Notes: generated by a model not told the origin, from the sequence alone. A DNA stretch of 64,000 nucleotides from Candidatus Saccharimonadota bacterium (GCA_017512095.1 JAFWHC010000002.1:1-64000); one strand, 5' to 3'. Numbered from the stretch's first letter, positions 1 to 7,163 are shown. Made by a program: numbers and translations.

Positions 1-131
1 CACCGCCCGTCAAACCATGAGAGTCACCAACACCCGAAGTCCGTCTAGGCGGCCTAAGGTGGGGGAGATGATTGGGGTTAAGTCGTAACAAGGCATCGGT
101 ACGAGAACGTGTCGATGGATTACCTCCTTTC
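1..131 (+). rRNA. rrs: 16S ribosomal RNA, 3' end (partial)
   Basis: The window opens with the universal 16S segment CACCGCCCGTC, followed by AAGTCGTAACAAGG and the 3' terminal GGATTACCTCCTTT containing the anti-Shine-Dalgarno core CCTCC. The 5' part lies outside the window. Helix 45 reads GTACG-AGAA-CGTGT, so its loop is AGAA instead of the usual GGAA; the two adenines normally dimethylated by KsgA are kept. No 23S, 5S or spacer tRNA follows directly; the next gene is a methylase behind a terminator, so 16S appears unlinked from the rest of the rRNA operon. Confidence 0.97.
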
Positions 132-189
132 TTGAGAAGGATAAGAAGCGCACGAAGGCAAAAGCCCGCGTGTAGCTAGGTCGGTCGTG

Positions 190-217
190 ATTGTGTAGTG
201 TAAGCTTAATACACAAT
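190..217 (+). other. Hairpin in 16S 3' flank
   Basis: ATTGTGTA and TACACAAT form an 8-bp stem in the 160-base trailer between the 16S end and the terminator. It probably belongs to the trailer of the rRNA precursor. Nothing else gene-like is visible between 132 and 294. Confidence 0.5.
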
Positions 218-294
218 TTTACCCATAAGGGTGCGACAGGAAGCTTAAACGACGAACTTGGATGAGATTGATTGCACAATTAAATTGTTAATGG

Positions 295-322
295 AAAAAT
301 TGCCCAAACGGGCAATTTTTTG
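295..322 (+). terminator. Rho-independent terminator after 16S
   Basis: AAAAATTGCCC and GGGCAATTTTT form an 11-bp stem with a short loop, ending in a T run. It closes the 16S transcript about 165 bases after the mature 3' end. The -10 box of the next gene (TATAAT, 323-328) begins at the next base. Confidence 0.9.
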
Positions 323-336
323 TATAATATATTTTT

Positions 337-870
337 ATGAACGATACAAGAAATTTGATAGACGAGTACAAGGGCATGACGAATGAACAAGTTTTTGATG
401 CATTGAATAAGAAAAGAAATGAGCTTGAAGTGGCCATTGAAAATGTTGAACACGATTTTAATATTGGAACAATTGTAAGAAGTGCGAATAGCTTTAATGT
501 GCGCAGAGTGCATATAATAGGGAGGAAGAAATATAATCGTAGAGGGGCAATGTGTACAGACAAATATATTGAAATTATACATTGGGAGAGATGTGAAGAT
601 TTTGTGCGCGACCAACAAAAACGCGGGCGGGAAATAGTAGCAATCGAGAACAACACGCCAAGGGCGCGTGGTTTAGTGAATAAAAAATTTATACAGAAGA
701 CGACGTTAGTATTCGGAAGCGAAGGGGGAGGAATTACTCCGGAGCTGCTCGAGGCCGCAGAAGATGTGCGCTTTATTGAGAGTTTTGGCTCGACGCGAAG
801 CGTGAATGTGGGCGTTGCGGCTGGTATAGCAATGTATGAGTGGGCAAGACAGTGTGTTTTAGGCGGCTAA
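337..870 (+). CDS. TrmH/SpoU-family RNA 2'-O-ribose methyltransferase
   Basis: A 177-residue SPOUT methyltransferase that transfers a methyl group from S-adenosylmethionine to a ribose in tRNA or rRNA. The three family motifs are visible: the N-terminal motif with NIGTIVRSANSF (about residues 43-54), TLVFGSEGGGI (about 123-133), and RSVNVGVAAGIAMYEW near the C-terminus, which form the knotted cofactor site. It is the short form without the N-terminal substrate-binding extension of RlmB. TATAAT at 323-328 ends eight bases before the ATG and there is no Shine-Dalgarno, so the mRNA is probably leaderless. Its 3' end overlaps the convergent small membrane gene by four bases. The exact target nucleotide cannot be read from the sequence. 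Confidence 0.88.
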   Translation: MNDTRNLIDEYKGMTNEQVFDALNKKRNELEVAIENVEHDFNIGTIVRSANSFNVRRVHIIGRKKYNRRGAMCTDKYIEIIHWERCEDFVRDQQKRGREIVAIENNTPRARGLVNKKFIQKTTLVFGSEGGGITPELLEAAEDVRFIESFGSTRSVNVGVAAGIAMYEWARQCVLGG

Positions 871-1100
871 CGGCTGCCTGGGAAGATAAGACGAACAAGT
901 CCTTCAAGAATGACAGTGTGGAGGTTGGTCATTATGAGAAAGCCAAGGGCGATGGCAATAATGCCGAAAAGCTTAACATGGTCATAGGAATGCACGCCGT
1001 TAGCGATGTTGTCACCGATTTGCCGATAAAAGATAACGCAGGCGCCGCCGGCGGCGAGGATGATAAAGCCAATGATGAGGGCGCCAAGATTGAATGACAT
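867..1100 (-). CDS. Small two-helix membrane protein, unknown function
   Basis: A 77-residue protein with two hydrophobic segments: one near the N-terminus (LGALIIGFIILAAGGACVIF) and one at about residues 45-70, joined by a short polar loop with a Tyr-Asp-His. I do not recognise a named family. TATAAT on the minus strand lies six bases before the ATG, typical of the leaderless genes here. It is convergent with the methylase gene and overlaps its end by four bases. Confidence 0.7.
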   Translation of the reverse strand: MSFNLGALIIGFIILAAGGACVIFYRQIGDNIANGVHSYDHVKLFGIIAIALGFLIMTNLHTVILEGLVRLIFPGSR

Positions 1101-1139
1101 AGAAGTATTATATATTTTTTCTTAAACTGTGGCAAGGGG

Positions 1140-1168
1140 TTGAAATATTTTCATAAATAGGGTAAAAT
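1140..1168 (+). promoter_or_regulatory. Promoter of tRNA-Ala
   Basis: TTGAAA (-35), 17-base spacer, TAAAAT (-10), ending ten bases before the tRNA 5' end. Confidence 0.7.
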
Positions 1169-1178
1169 GGTTGCTGTT

Positions 1179-1255
1179 GGGGTAATAGCTCAGTTGTTTA
1201 GAGCGCCGCCTTTGCAAGGCGGAGGTCCAGGGTTAGAGTCCCTGTTACTCCACCA
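1179..1255 (+). tRNA. tRNA-Ala (anticodon TGC)
   Basis: Full cloverleaf: acceptor GGGGTAA pairs with TTACTCC, D arm AGCTCAGTTGTTTAGAGC, anticodon stem CCGCC/GGCGG with loop TTTGCAA (anticodon TGC), T arm with GGTTAGAGTCC. The G3-U70 wobble, the identity mark of alanine tRNA, is present. A73 and an encoded CCA end follow. In many bacteria this tRNA sits in the 16S-23S spacer; here it is about 1 kb after 16S with its own promoter. Confidence 0.97.
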
Positions 1256-1264
1256 TTTTTATTG

Positions 1265-1286
1265 AGAACCGAAAGGTTCTTTTTTC
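1265..1286 (+). terminator. Terminator after tRNA-Ala
   Basis: AGAACC-GAAA-GGTTCT hairpin followed by TTTTTC. Confidence 0.85.
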
Positions 1287-1297
1287 ATAAAAAAGAA

Positions 1298-1372
1298 CGA
1301 AACCGCCGAGGACTCGGGCGGTTTCGCAAGGTCAATATTTGAACAACCTCGCAGTTTGTTGATTGTTCAAAT
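1298..1372. other. Two perfect 10-bp hairpins upstream of the KGG gene
   Basis: CGAAACCGCC pairs with GGCGGTTTCG (1298-1307 with 1317-1326), then ATTTGAACAA pairs with TTGTTCAAAT (1337-1346 with 1363-1372). Neither is followed by a T run. They lie upstream of the promoter at 1421, so they are either a further read-through terminator structure or protein-binding sites. Function unknown. Confidence 0.5.
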
Positions 1373-1420
1373 CACCCCTAGTATATATCATGTTACGAAT
1401 AATGTCAAGAAAAAATTAAC

Positions 1421-1449
1421 TTGACAAAACGGAAGCAGTATGATAAAAT
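1421..1449 (+). promoter_or_regulatory. Strong promoter of KGG stress-protein gene
   Basis: Consensus TTGACA (1421-1426), 17-base spacer, TAAAAT (1444-1449). Confidence 0.8.
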
Positions 1450-1512
1450 AAGCATAATCATCCAAAAAGGGTGGGTTTAGTAAAAATCGGTGGGCAGAAG
1501 GAGAGAACCAGA

Positions 1513-1716
1513 ATGGCTGGAACTAAAGCTGGTGGTCTTAAGGCTGCCGCAACCAATAAGGCTAAATACGGCAAAGAGTTTTATGCTAATATTGGCCGTA
1601 AAGGTGGTCAAAATGGCCACACCGGTGGTTTTGCCGCTAACCCTGCGTTAGCAAAAATCGCTGGTGCGAAGGGCGGACGTATTTCACGTCGTGGTCCTGC
1701 AAAAAAACACGCCTAG
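1513..1716 (+). CDS. KGG-motif (Con-10/YciG-like) stress protein
   Basis: A 67-residue basic, glycine-rich protein with repeated GG motifs: GGLKAAATNKAKYG, then FYANIGRKGGQNGHTGGF, then AGAKGG. This matches the KGG repeat of conidiation-10 and YciG-type stress-induced proteins. I chose the ATG at 1513 because AAGGAGA lies eight bases upstream; an in-frame GTG at 1471 would add 14 residues but has no ribosome site. It stands alone between a strong consensus promoter and a terminator, as expected for a highly expressed general stress protein. Molecular role in this group is unknown. Confidence 0.8.
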   Translation: MAGTKAGGLKAAATNKAKYGKEFYANIGRKGGQNGHTGGFAANPALAKIAGAKGGRISRRGPAKKHA

Positions 1717-1728
1717 GAATAATAATAT

Positions 1729-1755
1729 AAAAAACCTCTTTACGAGGTTTTTTTG
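1729..1755 (+). terminator. Terminator after KGG gene
   Basis: AAAACCTC-TTTAC-GAGGTTTT-type hairpin with a run of T. Confidence 0.88.
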
Positions 1756-1790
1756 ATGTGATAATCTATAGAGGTAGAAAGGAGGTAAAA

Positions 1791-2126
1791 ATGAACGAGT
1801 ACCAGACTCAAGCGGCTGAATATGACCTATTTAAAGCAACAGGGAATTACAGCACGGTGGCGTTTGTGGAGAAGGTTTTGGGGCTCGTTGGTGAGGCCGG
1901 CGAAACCGCGGATAAGATAAAGAAAGTTCTTCGAGACAAGGACGGGGTGATTTCCGATACGGATAAGATTGAGATAGTGAAAGAGCTAGGGGATGTGCTA
2001 TGGTATGTCGCAAATATAGCTCGCTATCTTAACATGCCCTTGCAAGATGTCGCCAAAATAAACCTTGAAAAACTCGAAAGTAGAAAACAACGTAATTTAC
2101 TTCATGGAAAAGGAGATAATAGATAA
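1791..2126 (+). CDS. MazG-like nucleotide pyrophosphohydrolase
   Basis: A 111-residue all-helical protein that probably hydrolyses (d)NTPs to the monophosphate and pyrophosphate as a house-cleaning enzyme. The metal-binding acidic motifs are VGEAGETADKIKK (about residues 33-45) and EIVKELGDVLWYVANIA (about 65-81). It is the single-domain form, about half of E. coli MazG. The start is fixed by the full Shine-Dalgarno AAAGGAGGT just before the ATG at 1791. Its stop codon overlaps the ATG of a possible 26-codon ORF (TAATG). It could alternatively serve phage or toxin-related nucleotide depletion, but nothing nearby supports that. Confidence 0.82.
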   Translation: MNEYQTQAAEYDLFKATGNYSTVAFVEKVLGLVGEAGETADKIKKVLRDKDGVISDTDKIEIVKELGDVLWYVANIARYLNMPLQDVAKINLEKLESRKQRNLLHGKGDNR

Positions 2127-2206
2127 TGTGGTTCCAGATTCCGCTTTGGACAATTAGGCTGTTCTTTGCGCCATCAACGAGGCGAAATACAATCGTTTGG
2201 GCTTAA
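2126..2206 (+). CDS. Possible coupled 26-codon ORF, hydrophobic and basic peptide
   Basis: The mazG stop and this ATG share bases (TAATG), and AAGGAG lies about 11 bases upstream. The peptide begins MWFQIPLWTIRLFFAP and ends in a basic stretch (STRRNTIVWA). No family is recognisable. Translation coupling is suggestive, but the length is short enough to arise by chance. Confidence 0.25.
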   Translation: MWFQIPLWTIRLFFAPSTRRNTIVWA

Positions 2207-2697
2207 GATCGTTTGATAATCTTTTGACAAAAAGGACAGAAAAGACTCTCTGAAGATATTTCGAGACAGGTGGCGCCACAAGTTTTGCAGAGAGTTTTTT
2301 GATGAACCCAGTCGCGATAGGTGTCGAGTTCGGTTTCGGCGAGAGATTCGTCAAAGGTAACGCCATGAGTTTCGCAAAGTTCGCGTGTTTTTGCCCAGGC
2401 GTCACGTTCGATAGTCAAGCGTTCAAGAGAGCGGTTAAAGGTAAAATGTCCAAGAAGGGCATGAGCAAGTTCATGAAGAAGGAGGAGGCGGAAATTCTCG
2501 TTCGATTCGAGATAAAAAATAGATTTTGGAGGGCGAAAGAGGAATTTGCGACCGGGTTTAAAGGAAAAGTTTGGGTAGGCAGACTTGAGATTATCGAGAA
2601 AAGCAAGGTTCTTTTCTGAGAGCGGAGATGTAGCGTCGGGCAGACGAGGGGGAGTTTTTTGTTCGCGGACGTTATCTGAAAAAATTGAAGCGGGCAT
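2203..2697 (-). CDS. Small HExxH zinc-metallopeptidase-like protein with C-terminal zinc ribbon
   Basis: A 164-residue protein. The motif HELAHALLGH at about residues 74-83 is an HExxHxxxxH zinc site like those of ImmA/IrrE or SprT-like peptidases. The C-terminal 30 residues carry two CxxC pairs (CKTCG and CPFC), a zinc ribbon. No signal peptide, so it is probably cytoplasmic. It follows the ROK kinase gene with only four bases between, so the two share a transcript. ImmA/IrrE proteins often cut a repressor, but no partner repressor lies beside it, and a SprT-like DNA-repair role is also possible. Confidence 0.65.
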   Translation of the reverse strand: MPASIFSDNVREQKTPPRLPDATSPLSEKNLAFLDNLKSAYPNFSFKPGRKFLFRPPKSIFYLESNENFRLLLLHELAHALLGHFTFNRSLERLTIERDAWAKTRELCETHGVTFDESLAETELDTYRDWVHQKTLCKTCGATCLEISSESLFCPFCQKIIKRS

Positions 2698-2701
2698 GAA
2701 G

Positions 2702-3532
2702 CTATTTCTGGTAATTTTGTTTGGAGTATAGATAAGCGCCGTAAATAGTAGAGTCAGTGGGGCGACGAGCGCGTTTGAGTCTTAGGAGTTTGTCGGCCGT
2801 GTCAGAACGGAGCTTTTCGAGAAGAGGCTTTTTAATCTTTTGGAAGAGAAAAGCAAGGGGGCCGCCAATAATGAGAGTTTCGGGAGACTCTTGATTGATG
2901 ATGTCGATTAGGCCTAGAGAGAGGCGAGCAAGAAGATCTTCGAGAGTAACGTCATCGAGGACGAGATGCTGAAGACTGTCGCAATGATAAGTATCAATGA
3001 GGGCCTTAGCGGAGGCAAGATCTTCCCATTCGAGTTTTTGGCCTTTATAGTCGTATTTGACATGGCCCGGTTCGAAAGCATCGGAATTTTGGAGAAGTTC
3101 GCCGTTTTTGGCGATGCCGCCGCCGATGCCGGTTGAAAAGGTGAGGTAAATGGATTTACTGGATTTTAAACCTAGGCGGGTTGATTCATAAAGAGTCGCA
3201 AGATTGGCGTCGTTGGCGAAGAAAATTTTACAATCGAACAAGTTTTTTATTGGGGTTATGAGGTCAATTTTGGGCCAGTCGAGGTTGCCAAACTTGAACG
3301 AACAAGAATCTGGTTCAATTTTGACGACGCCGGGAATGGCCACGGTGATAGCTTTGACGTGTCTGCGGCAGAATGGCTTTGGTAGGAAGATTTGAAGGTT
3401 TTTTGAGAGGGTTTGCTCAAAAATGCGGGGGTCTTTTTCAGTGGGAAATTTAAGGCGTTTAAGACAAAGGCCATGAGGTGAAAAGAGAGCGAGTAATGTT
3501 TTGGTGCCTCCAATGTCGATAGATAAAAACAT
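2702..3532 (-). CDS. ROK-family sugar kinase-like protein
   Basis: A 276-residue protein of the ROK (actin-like ATPase) fold. The phosphate loop DIGGTKT (residues 6-12), the catalytic-region FANDANLATLYE (about 104-115) and STGIGGGIAKNGE (about 132-144) are clear. After GHVKYDYKG the usual CxCGxxGCxE zinc site is missing, replaced by KLEWEDLAS, as seen in a minority of ROK kinases. This makes the substrate uncertain; glucose or an N-acylated hexosamine are the usual ones. TATAAT ends six bases before the ATG on the minus strand, so the mRNA is probably leaderless. Confidence 0.78.
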   Translation of the reverse strand: MFLSIDIGGTKTLLALFSPHGLCLKRLKFPTEKDPRIFEQTLSKNLQIFLPKPFCRRHVKAITVAIPGVVKIEPDSCSFKFGNLDWPKIDLITPIKNLFDCKIFFANDANLATLYESTRLGLKSSKSIYLTFSTGIGGGIAKNGELLQNSDAFEPGHVKYDYKGQKLEWEDLASAKALIDTYHCDSLQHLVLDDVTLEDLLARLSLGLIDIINQESPETLIIGGPLAFLFQKIKKPLLEKLRSDTADKLLRLKRARRPTDSTIYGAYLYSKQNYQK

Positions 3533-3570
3533 GGTTTAATTATATAGCATAAAGCTAAAGGGTGCAAACC

Positions 3571-3599
3571 TTTACTTTTATGTATTAATTTGATAAAAT
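3571..3599 (+). promoter_or_regulatory. Promoter of rpsA
   Basis: TTTACT, 17-base spacer, TAAAAT. The transcript would start near 3606, leaving a leader of about 70 bases that holds the hairpin at 3611-3658. Confidence 0.7.
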
Positions 3600-3610
3600 A
3601 AAGAGATATT

Positions 3611-3658
3611 CGGGCTTGCTCAAGAGGTGTTTTGACGGACGCTTGTTGAGTAAGCCTG
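3611..3658 (+). promoter_or_regulatory. 13-bp leader hairpin upstream of rpsA
   Basis: CGGGCTTGCTCAA (3611-3623) pairs base for base with TTGAGTAAGCCTG (3646-3658), including two G-U pairs, around a 22-base loop. The stem ends three bases before the Shine-Dalgarno GGAAGG. Its position between promoter and ribosome site suggests autogenous control of S1 translation, as known for rpsA in E. coli, though the structure is not the E. coli one. Confidence 0.6.
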
Positions 3659-3677
3659 AAGGAAGGAATAATAACTA

Positions 3678-4745
3678 ATGGCTGATGCCAAAAAACTAAG
3701 TTTTGATGAGCTTCTTAGCGAAAATGCAGAGCTCGCAAAAAGAACCGCAGTGGGCGATACGATTAAGGGTATTGTTACTTCGGTGAAAAAACATGAAATT
3801 TTAATCGACCTGGGTGTTCAGGGAACTGGGTTAGTTTCTCGCAAGGAGGCTAGCTTCGCTCGGAATCTTAAGGTTGGCGACGAAGTGACCGCTTCGGTTG
3901 TTGACTCGGAGATGCCGGATGGTACTGTTTTGCTATCGCTTCGTAAGGCCGTAAAAGATAAGGGTTGGGATGAAATCCAGGTTAAGTTCGACAATGCAGA
4001 AATTGTTGAGGTGCAACCGTTCGATGCGAACCGCGGTGGTTTGCTCGTGGAATACGAAGGAATCCGTGGCTTTTTGCCAGTTTCCCAGCTTTCCGCAGAG
4101 CATTATCCTCGTGTTGGTTCCGCTGATAAGGACGAAATCTTACAGCGTTTGAACTCTCTTGTTGGAAAACCGATTCGCGTGCGCATTCTTGATGCAAATA
4201 AGAAGGAGAACAAGTTAATCTTTTCTGAAAAAGAAGCGATTAAAGATGGTCTTGCGGCTAGGTTTGCTGAGCTTACCGTTGGCGATGTCGTAAAAGGCGT
4301 CGTGACGGGCGTAGTGGACTTTGGTGTGTTTGTGAATGTTGACGGTATCGAAGGCTTGATTCATATTTCTGAGATTTCTTGGGAAAGAGTGAATAATCCG
4401 GCTGACTATGTGAAGGTTGGTGATGTAGTTGATGCGAAAATTATCGCAATCGATAAAGAACGACTTTCGCTTTCTATGAAGCAGCTTGTTGAAGACCCGT
4501 GGCTTTCTGAAGTTGCTGGGCTTAAGAAGGGATCGAAAGTTGAGGGAACTGTGACGAGAATTACGCCGTTTGGCGCATTTGTGCAGATTTCTCCGGCCGT
4601 AGAGGCTCTTGTTCATGTGTCTGAACTTGGTGAAGGTTCTGACGTTGATCCGGAGAAGGTGTTCACGCTCAATGAACGCAAGAACTTCAAGGTGCTTGAT
4701 ATTGATAAAGAAGGTAGAAAAATTTCTCTTTCAATTGCAAAATAA
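3678..4745 (+). CDS. rpsA: 30S ribosomal protein S1
   Basis: A 355-residue protein made of four S1 RNA-binding domains at about residues 20-90, 103-175, 190-260 and 277-345, each with the typical GxVxxVxxxGxxV pattern, for example VGDVVKGVVTGVVDFGVFV and GSKVEGTVTRITPFGAFV. It binds mRNA on the 30S platform and helps initiation. E. coli S1 has six domains; four is common in other phyla. The start ATG at 3678 follows GGAAGG by ten bases. The leader carries a long hairpin. The gene stands alone and ends at a strong terminator. Confidence 0.95.
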   Translation: MADAKKLSFDELLSENAELAKRTAVGDTIKGIVTSVKKHEILIDLGVQGTGLVSRKEASFARNLKVGDEVTASVVDSEMPDGTVLLSLRKAVKDKGWDEIQVKFDNAEIVEVQPFDANRGGLLVEYEGIRGFLPVSQLSAEHYPRVGSADKDEILQRLNSLVGKPIRVRILDANKKENKLIFSEKEAIKDGLAARFAELTVGDVVKGVVTGVVDFGVFVNVDGIEGLIHISEISWERVNNPADYVKVGDVVDAKIIAIDKERLSLSMKQLVEDPWLSEVAGLKKGSKVEGTVTRITPFGAFVQISPAVEALVHVSELGEGSDVDPEKVFTLNERKNFKVLDIDKEGRKISLSIAK

Positions 4746-4754
4746 CTTGAAGAT

Positions 4755-4785
4755 AAAAAAGCCCCTTGAAAAGGGGGCTTTTTTG
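4755..4785 (+). terminator. Terminator after rpsA
   Basis: AAAAAAGCCCC and GGGGGCTTTTTT form a strong hairpin followed by T. The -10 box of the tRNA operon (TATAAT at 4789-4794) starts a few bases later. Confidence 0.92.
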
Positions 4786-4809
4786 GGGTATAATGGAGAG
4801 GTCCTTTAT

Positions 4810-4884
4810 TCCCGGGTAGCTCAATGGTGGAGCAAGAAGCTGTTAACTTCGAGGTTGCTGGTTCGAGCCCAGTCCCGGGAGCCA
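4810..4884 (+). tRNA. tRNA-Asn (anticodon GTT)
   Basis: Acceptor TCCCGGG pairs with CCCGGGA, G73 and encoded CCA. Anticodon loop CTGTTAA gives GTT. T loop TTCGAGC. The first anticodon-stem pair is A-G (27-43), a mismatch. It is preceded by a TATAAT box and followed after 11 bases by tRNA-Ile. Confidence 0.95.
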
Positions 4885-4895
4885 ATTAGGATTAT

Positions 4896-4972
4896 GGGGT
4901 TATAGCTCAGCTGGTTAGAGCGCGTCACTGATAATGACGAGGTCTGTGGTTCAAGTCCACATAACCCCACCA
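4896..4972 (+). tRNA. tRNA-Ile (anticodon GAT)
   Basis: Acceptor GGGGTTA pairs with TAACCCC, A73, encoded CCA. Anticodon stem CGTCA/TGACG with loop CTGATAA gives GAT. It shares a transcript with tRNA-Asn. Together with tRNA-Ala(TGC) it is the classical pair of the 16S-23S spacer, here dispersed within 5 kb of the 16S end. Confidence 0.97.
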
Positions 4973-5023
4973 ATCGTTTACGAAGAACGCCCGAGAGGGT
5001 ATTTTTTCTTGCGGCTTGAAGTA

Positions 5024-5052
5024 TTGGTTATTATTAAGGTTTGTGGTATAAT
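5024..5052 (+). promoter_or_regulatory. Promoter of infB
   Basis: TTGGTT, 17-base spacer, TATAAT (5047-5052), then AAAGGAG before the ATG at 5084. Confidence 0.7.
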
Positions 5053-5083
5053 TAACTGATAGTAAAAGAAAGGAGCGTTTTTG

Positions 5084-6859
5084 ATGGCAGAAGCAGAAGC
5101 TAAGGTGATTCAGATTGCCGGTTCAATTACGGTTGATGAGCTTGCGAAGGCGCTCGGGCTTTCGGTTACTTCTTTGATTGGCGAATTGTTTAAAGAGGGG
5201 ATTGTGGCGACAATTAATCAGAGACTTGATTATGATACTGCCGCAATTATTCTTGATGAGCTTAAGATTAAGGGTGTGAAACTGGAGCGAAAAAATACTG
5301 CGACGCAAACTTCGGAGCATAGAAGGGAATTGTCGAACAAGGCAGTTCCGAGGCCGCCGGTAGTGGCAGTGATGGGGCATGTTGATCATGGTAAGACGAC
5401 GTTGCTTGATACGCTGTTCAAGAAAAAGACGGTTGAGGGGGAAGCTGGGGGAATTACGCAGCATATTTCTGCGTATCAGCTTGAATATGAAGGCAGAAAA
5501 ATCACATTTCTTGATACGCCTGGGCACGAGGCATTTGCGGCGATTCGGCAGCATGGAGCAATGCTTACGGATATTGTGATTATTGTGGTGGCGGCGGACG
5601 ATGGAGTGAAGCCGCAAACTGTAGAAGCGATTAAATTTGCACAGGGGGCGAATGCGAAAATTATTGTAGCGATTAATAAAATTGACCGTGAAGGGGCGGA
5701 TGTCCCACGAACGATGGCAGATTTGTCACAGCATGGGTTGCAGCCAGAAGAATGGGGCGGAGATATCACCATGGTGCCGATTTCTGCGAAGCGCGGGGAT
5801 AACCTTGAAAAACTGCTTGATATGGTTCTTTTGACGTCGGATATTGAAGAGCTTAAGGCGGATGTAGATATCCCGAGTGAAGGTCTTGTGATTGAGAGCC
5901 ATATGGAAATGGGGAAAGGTTCGGTAGTGAATCTGTTGGTGACGGGCGGAGAATTGAAGACGGGCGAATTTATCGTGGCCGGGACGACGTACGGTAAGAT
6001 TCGAACGATGCTCGATTTTAGAGGTAAACCAAAAGGAAAGGCGACGCCTTCAACGCCAGTGACGGTGACAGGGTTCAAAGAGTTGCCGAACTTTGGTGAT
6101 TCGTTTGTTGAGGTTAAAGATGAAAAAACGGCGCGAAAGATGGCACTTTTGAATGCACAGGCTCAGCAGAATGCTAGTGCGAGTGCCAATGTTACGTCGA
6201 CGGATTTGCTCAGAATGATGAATGTGGCGGATAACTCTAAAGTGTTTAACGTGATTATTAAGGGTGATGTGCTAGGTTCGGTGACGAGCGTAGTGGATTC
6301 TTTGAAGATGATTGACACGAAGGGGGAGATTACGCTTAATATAGTAGCAACGGGCGTAGGCGACATAACTGAGAATGATGTATATATGGCGGAGGGTGGA
6401 GAAACGGTGATTTATGGTTTTAACGTGACGGTGCCGACGAATATTGCGAAGATGGCAGCGAGAGATAATGTTAAGATTAAAACTTTCCGAGTAATCTATG
6501 AACTTTTAGATGACGCAAAGAGTGAGATGGAAGAGTTGCTGCCGGCGGAGGTAATCGAAGAAGACAAGGGCGAGATGAAAGTGCTTGGGGTGTTTAGGAC
6601 GGAGCGAACTTCGATTATTGCGGGTGGGGAAGTGCTCAAGGGTGAGGTGAAACCAAAAATGTTAGCACGTGTGATGCGTGGAAAAGATTTAATTGGTGAA
6701 GTTGAAGTCGAAAGTGTGCAAAAAGAAAAAATGGCTGTAGATTCGCTTGTGGCCGGTGAGACAGGTGGGATTGCTTTGAAGCTTGAGAAGCGTTTAACGA
6801 TTGAGATTAATGATAGACTAAAATTCTTTACGAGAGAGCTTAAGAAGAGGAAATTATAA
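5084..6859 (+). CDS. infB: Translation initiation factor IF-2
   Basis: A 591-residue GTPase that brings initiator fMet-tRNA to the 30S subunit and promotes subunit joining. A short IF2-N domain (about residues 8-60) leads into the G domain: GHVDHGKTT (about 98), DTPGHEAF (about 146), NKID (about 199), followed by the two beta-barrel domains and the C-terminal fMet-tRNA-binding region. The long N-terminal extension of many bacterial IF-2 proteins is absent. The ATG at 5084 follows AAAGGAG with good spacing; an in-frame TTG three bases upstream is less likely. The downstream small gene follows after 13 bases with its own ribosome site, so both are one operon. Confidence 0.95.
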   Translation: MAEAEAKVIQIAGSITVDELAKALGLSVTSLIGELFKEGIVATINQRLDYDTAAIILDELKIKGVKLERKNTATQTSEHRRELSNKAVPRPPVVAVMGHVDHGKTTLLDTLFKKKTVEGEAGGITQHISAYQLEYEGRKITFLDTPGHEAFAAIRQHGAMLTDIVIIVVAADDGVKPQTVEAIKFAQGANAKIIVAINKIDREGADVPRTMADLSQHGLQPEEWGGDITMVPISAKRGDNLEKLLDMVLLTSDIEELKADVDIPSEGLVIESHMEMGKGSVVNLLVTGGELKTGEFIVAGTTYGKIRTMLDFRGKPKGKATPSTPVTVTGFKELPNFGDSFVEVKDEKTARKMALLNAQAQQNASASANVTSTDLLRMMNVADNSKVFNVIIKGDVLGSVTSVVDSLKMIDTKGEITLNIVATGVGDITENDVYMAEGGETVIYGFNVTVPTNIAKMAARDNVKIKTFRVIYELLDDAKSEMEELLPAEVIEEDKGEMKVLGVFRTERTSIIAGGEVLKGEVKPKMLARVMRGKDLIGEVEVESVQKEKMAVDSLVAGETGGIALKLEKRLTIEINDRLKFFTRELKKRKL

Positions 6860-6872
6860 AAAAGGAGACAAA

Positions 6873-7163
6873 ATGGAGGTAACTGAAGGTTTCTTGCGCG
6901 AAGTAGGGCTGAGTGCTATGCCAGAGGGTGAAAGACGGGCTTTTTTGGACTATGTGCAGGAAGAGCTCGAAGTGAGAGTGGGCGAGGAAATTGCGGCGGG
7001 AATGACTGAGGAAAAGATGCGAGAGTTTGAGGCGGCGAAAACGGACGAAGAGACGGAGAAGTGGTTAAACGAAAATAAGCCGAATTATCGAGAGTTGGTT
7101 GAAAAAACGGTACGCGAGCTTAAAGAAGAGATTTCTAGAAATCGGGATAAGATTTTAGCTTAG
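6873..7163 (+). CDS. Small acidic helical protein (DUF5663-like), unknown function
   Basis: A 96-residue, strongly charged, helical protein with many Glu and Lys and no membrane segment. The pattern (FLREVGLSAMPEGERRAFL, then a helical EELEVRVGEEIA with a later MTEEKMREFE) resembles the small DUF5663-type proteins common in CPR genomes; this assignment is from memory and tentative. AAAGGAG lies before the ATG. It is co-transcribed with infB and overlaps the convergent fmt gene by four bases. Confidence 0.7.
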   Translation: MEVTEGFLREVGLSAMPEGERRAFLDYVQEELEVRVGEEIAAGMTEEKMREFEAAKTDEETEKWLNENKPNYRELVEKTVRELKEEISRNRDKILA

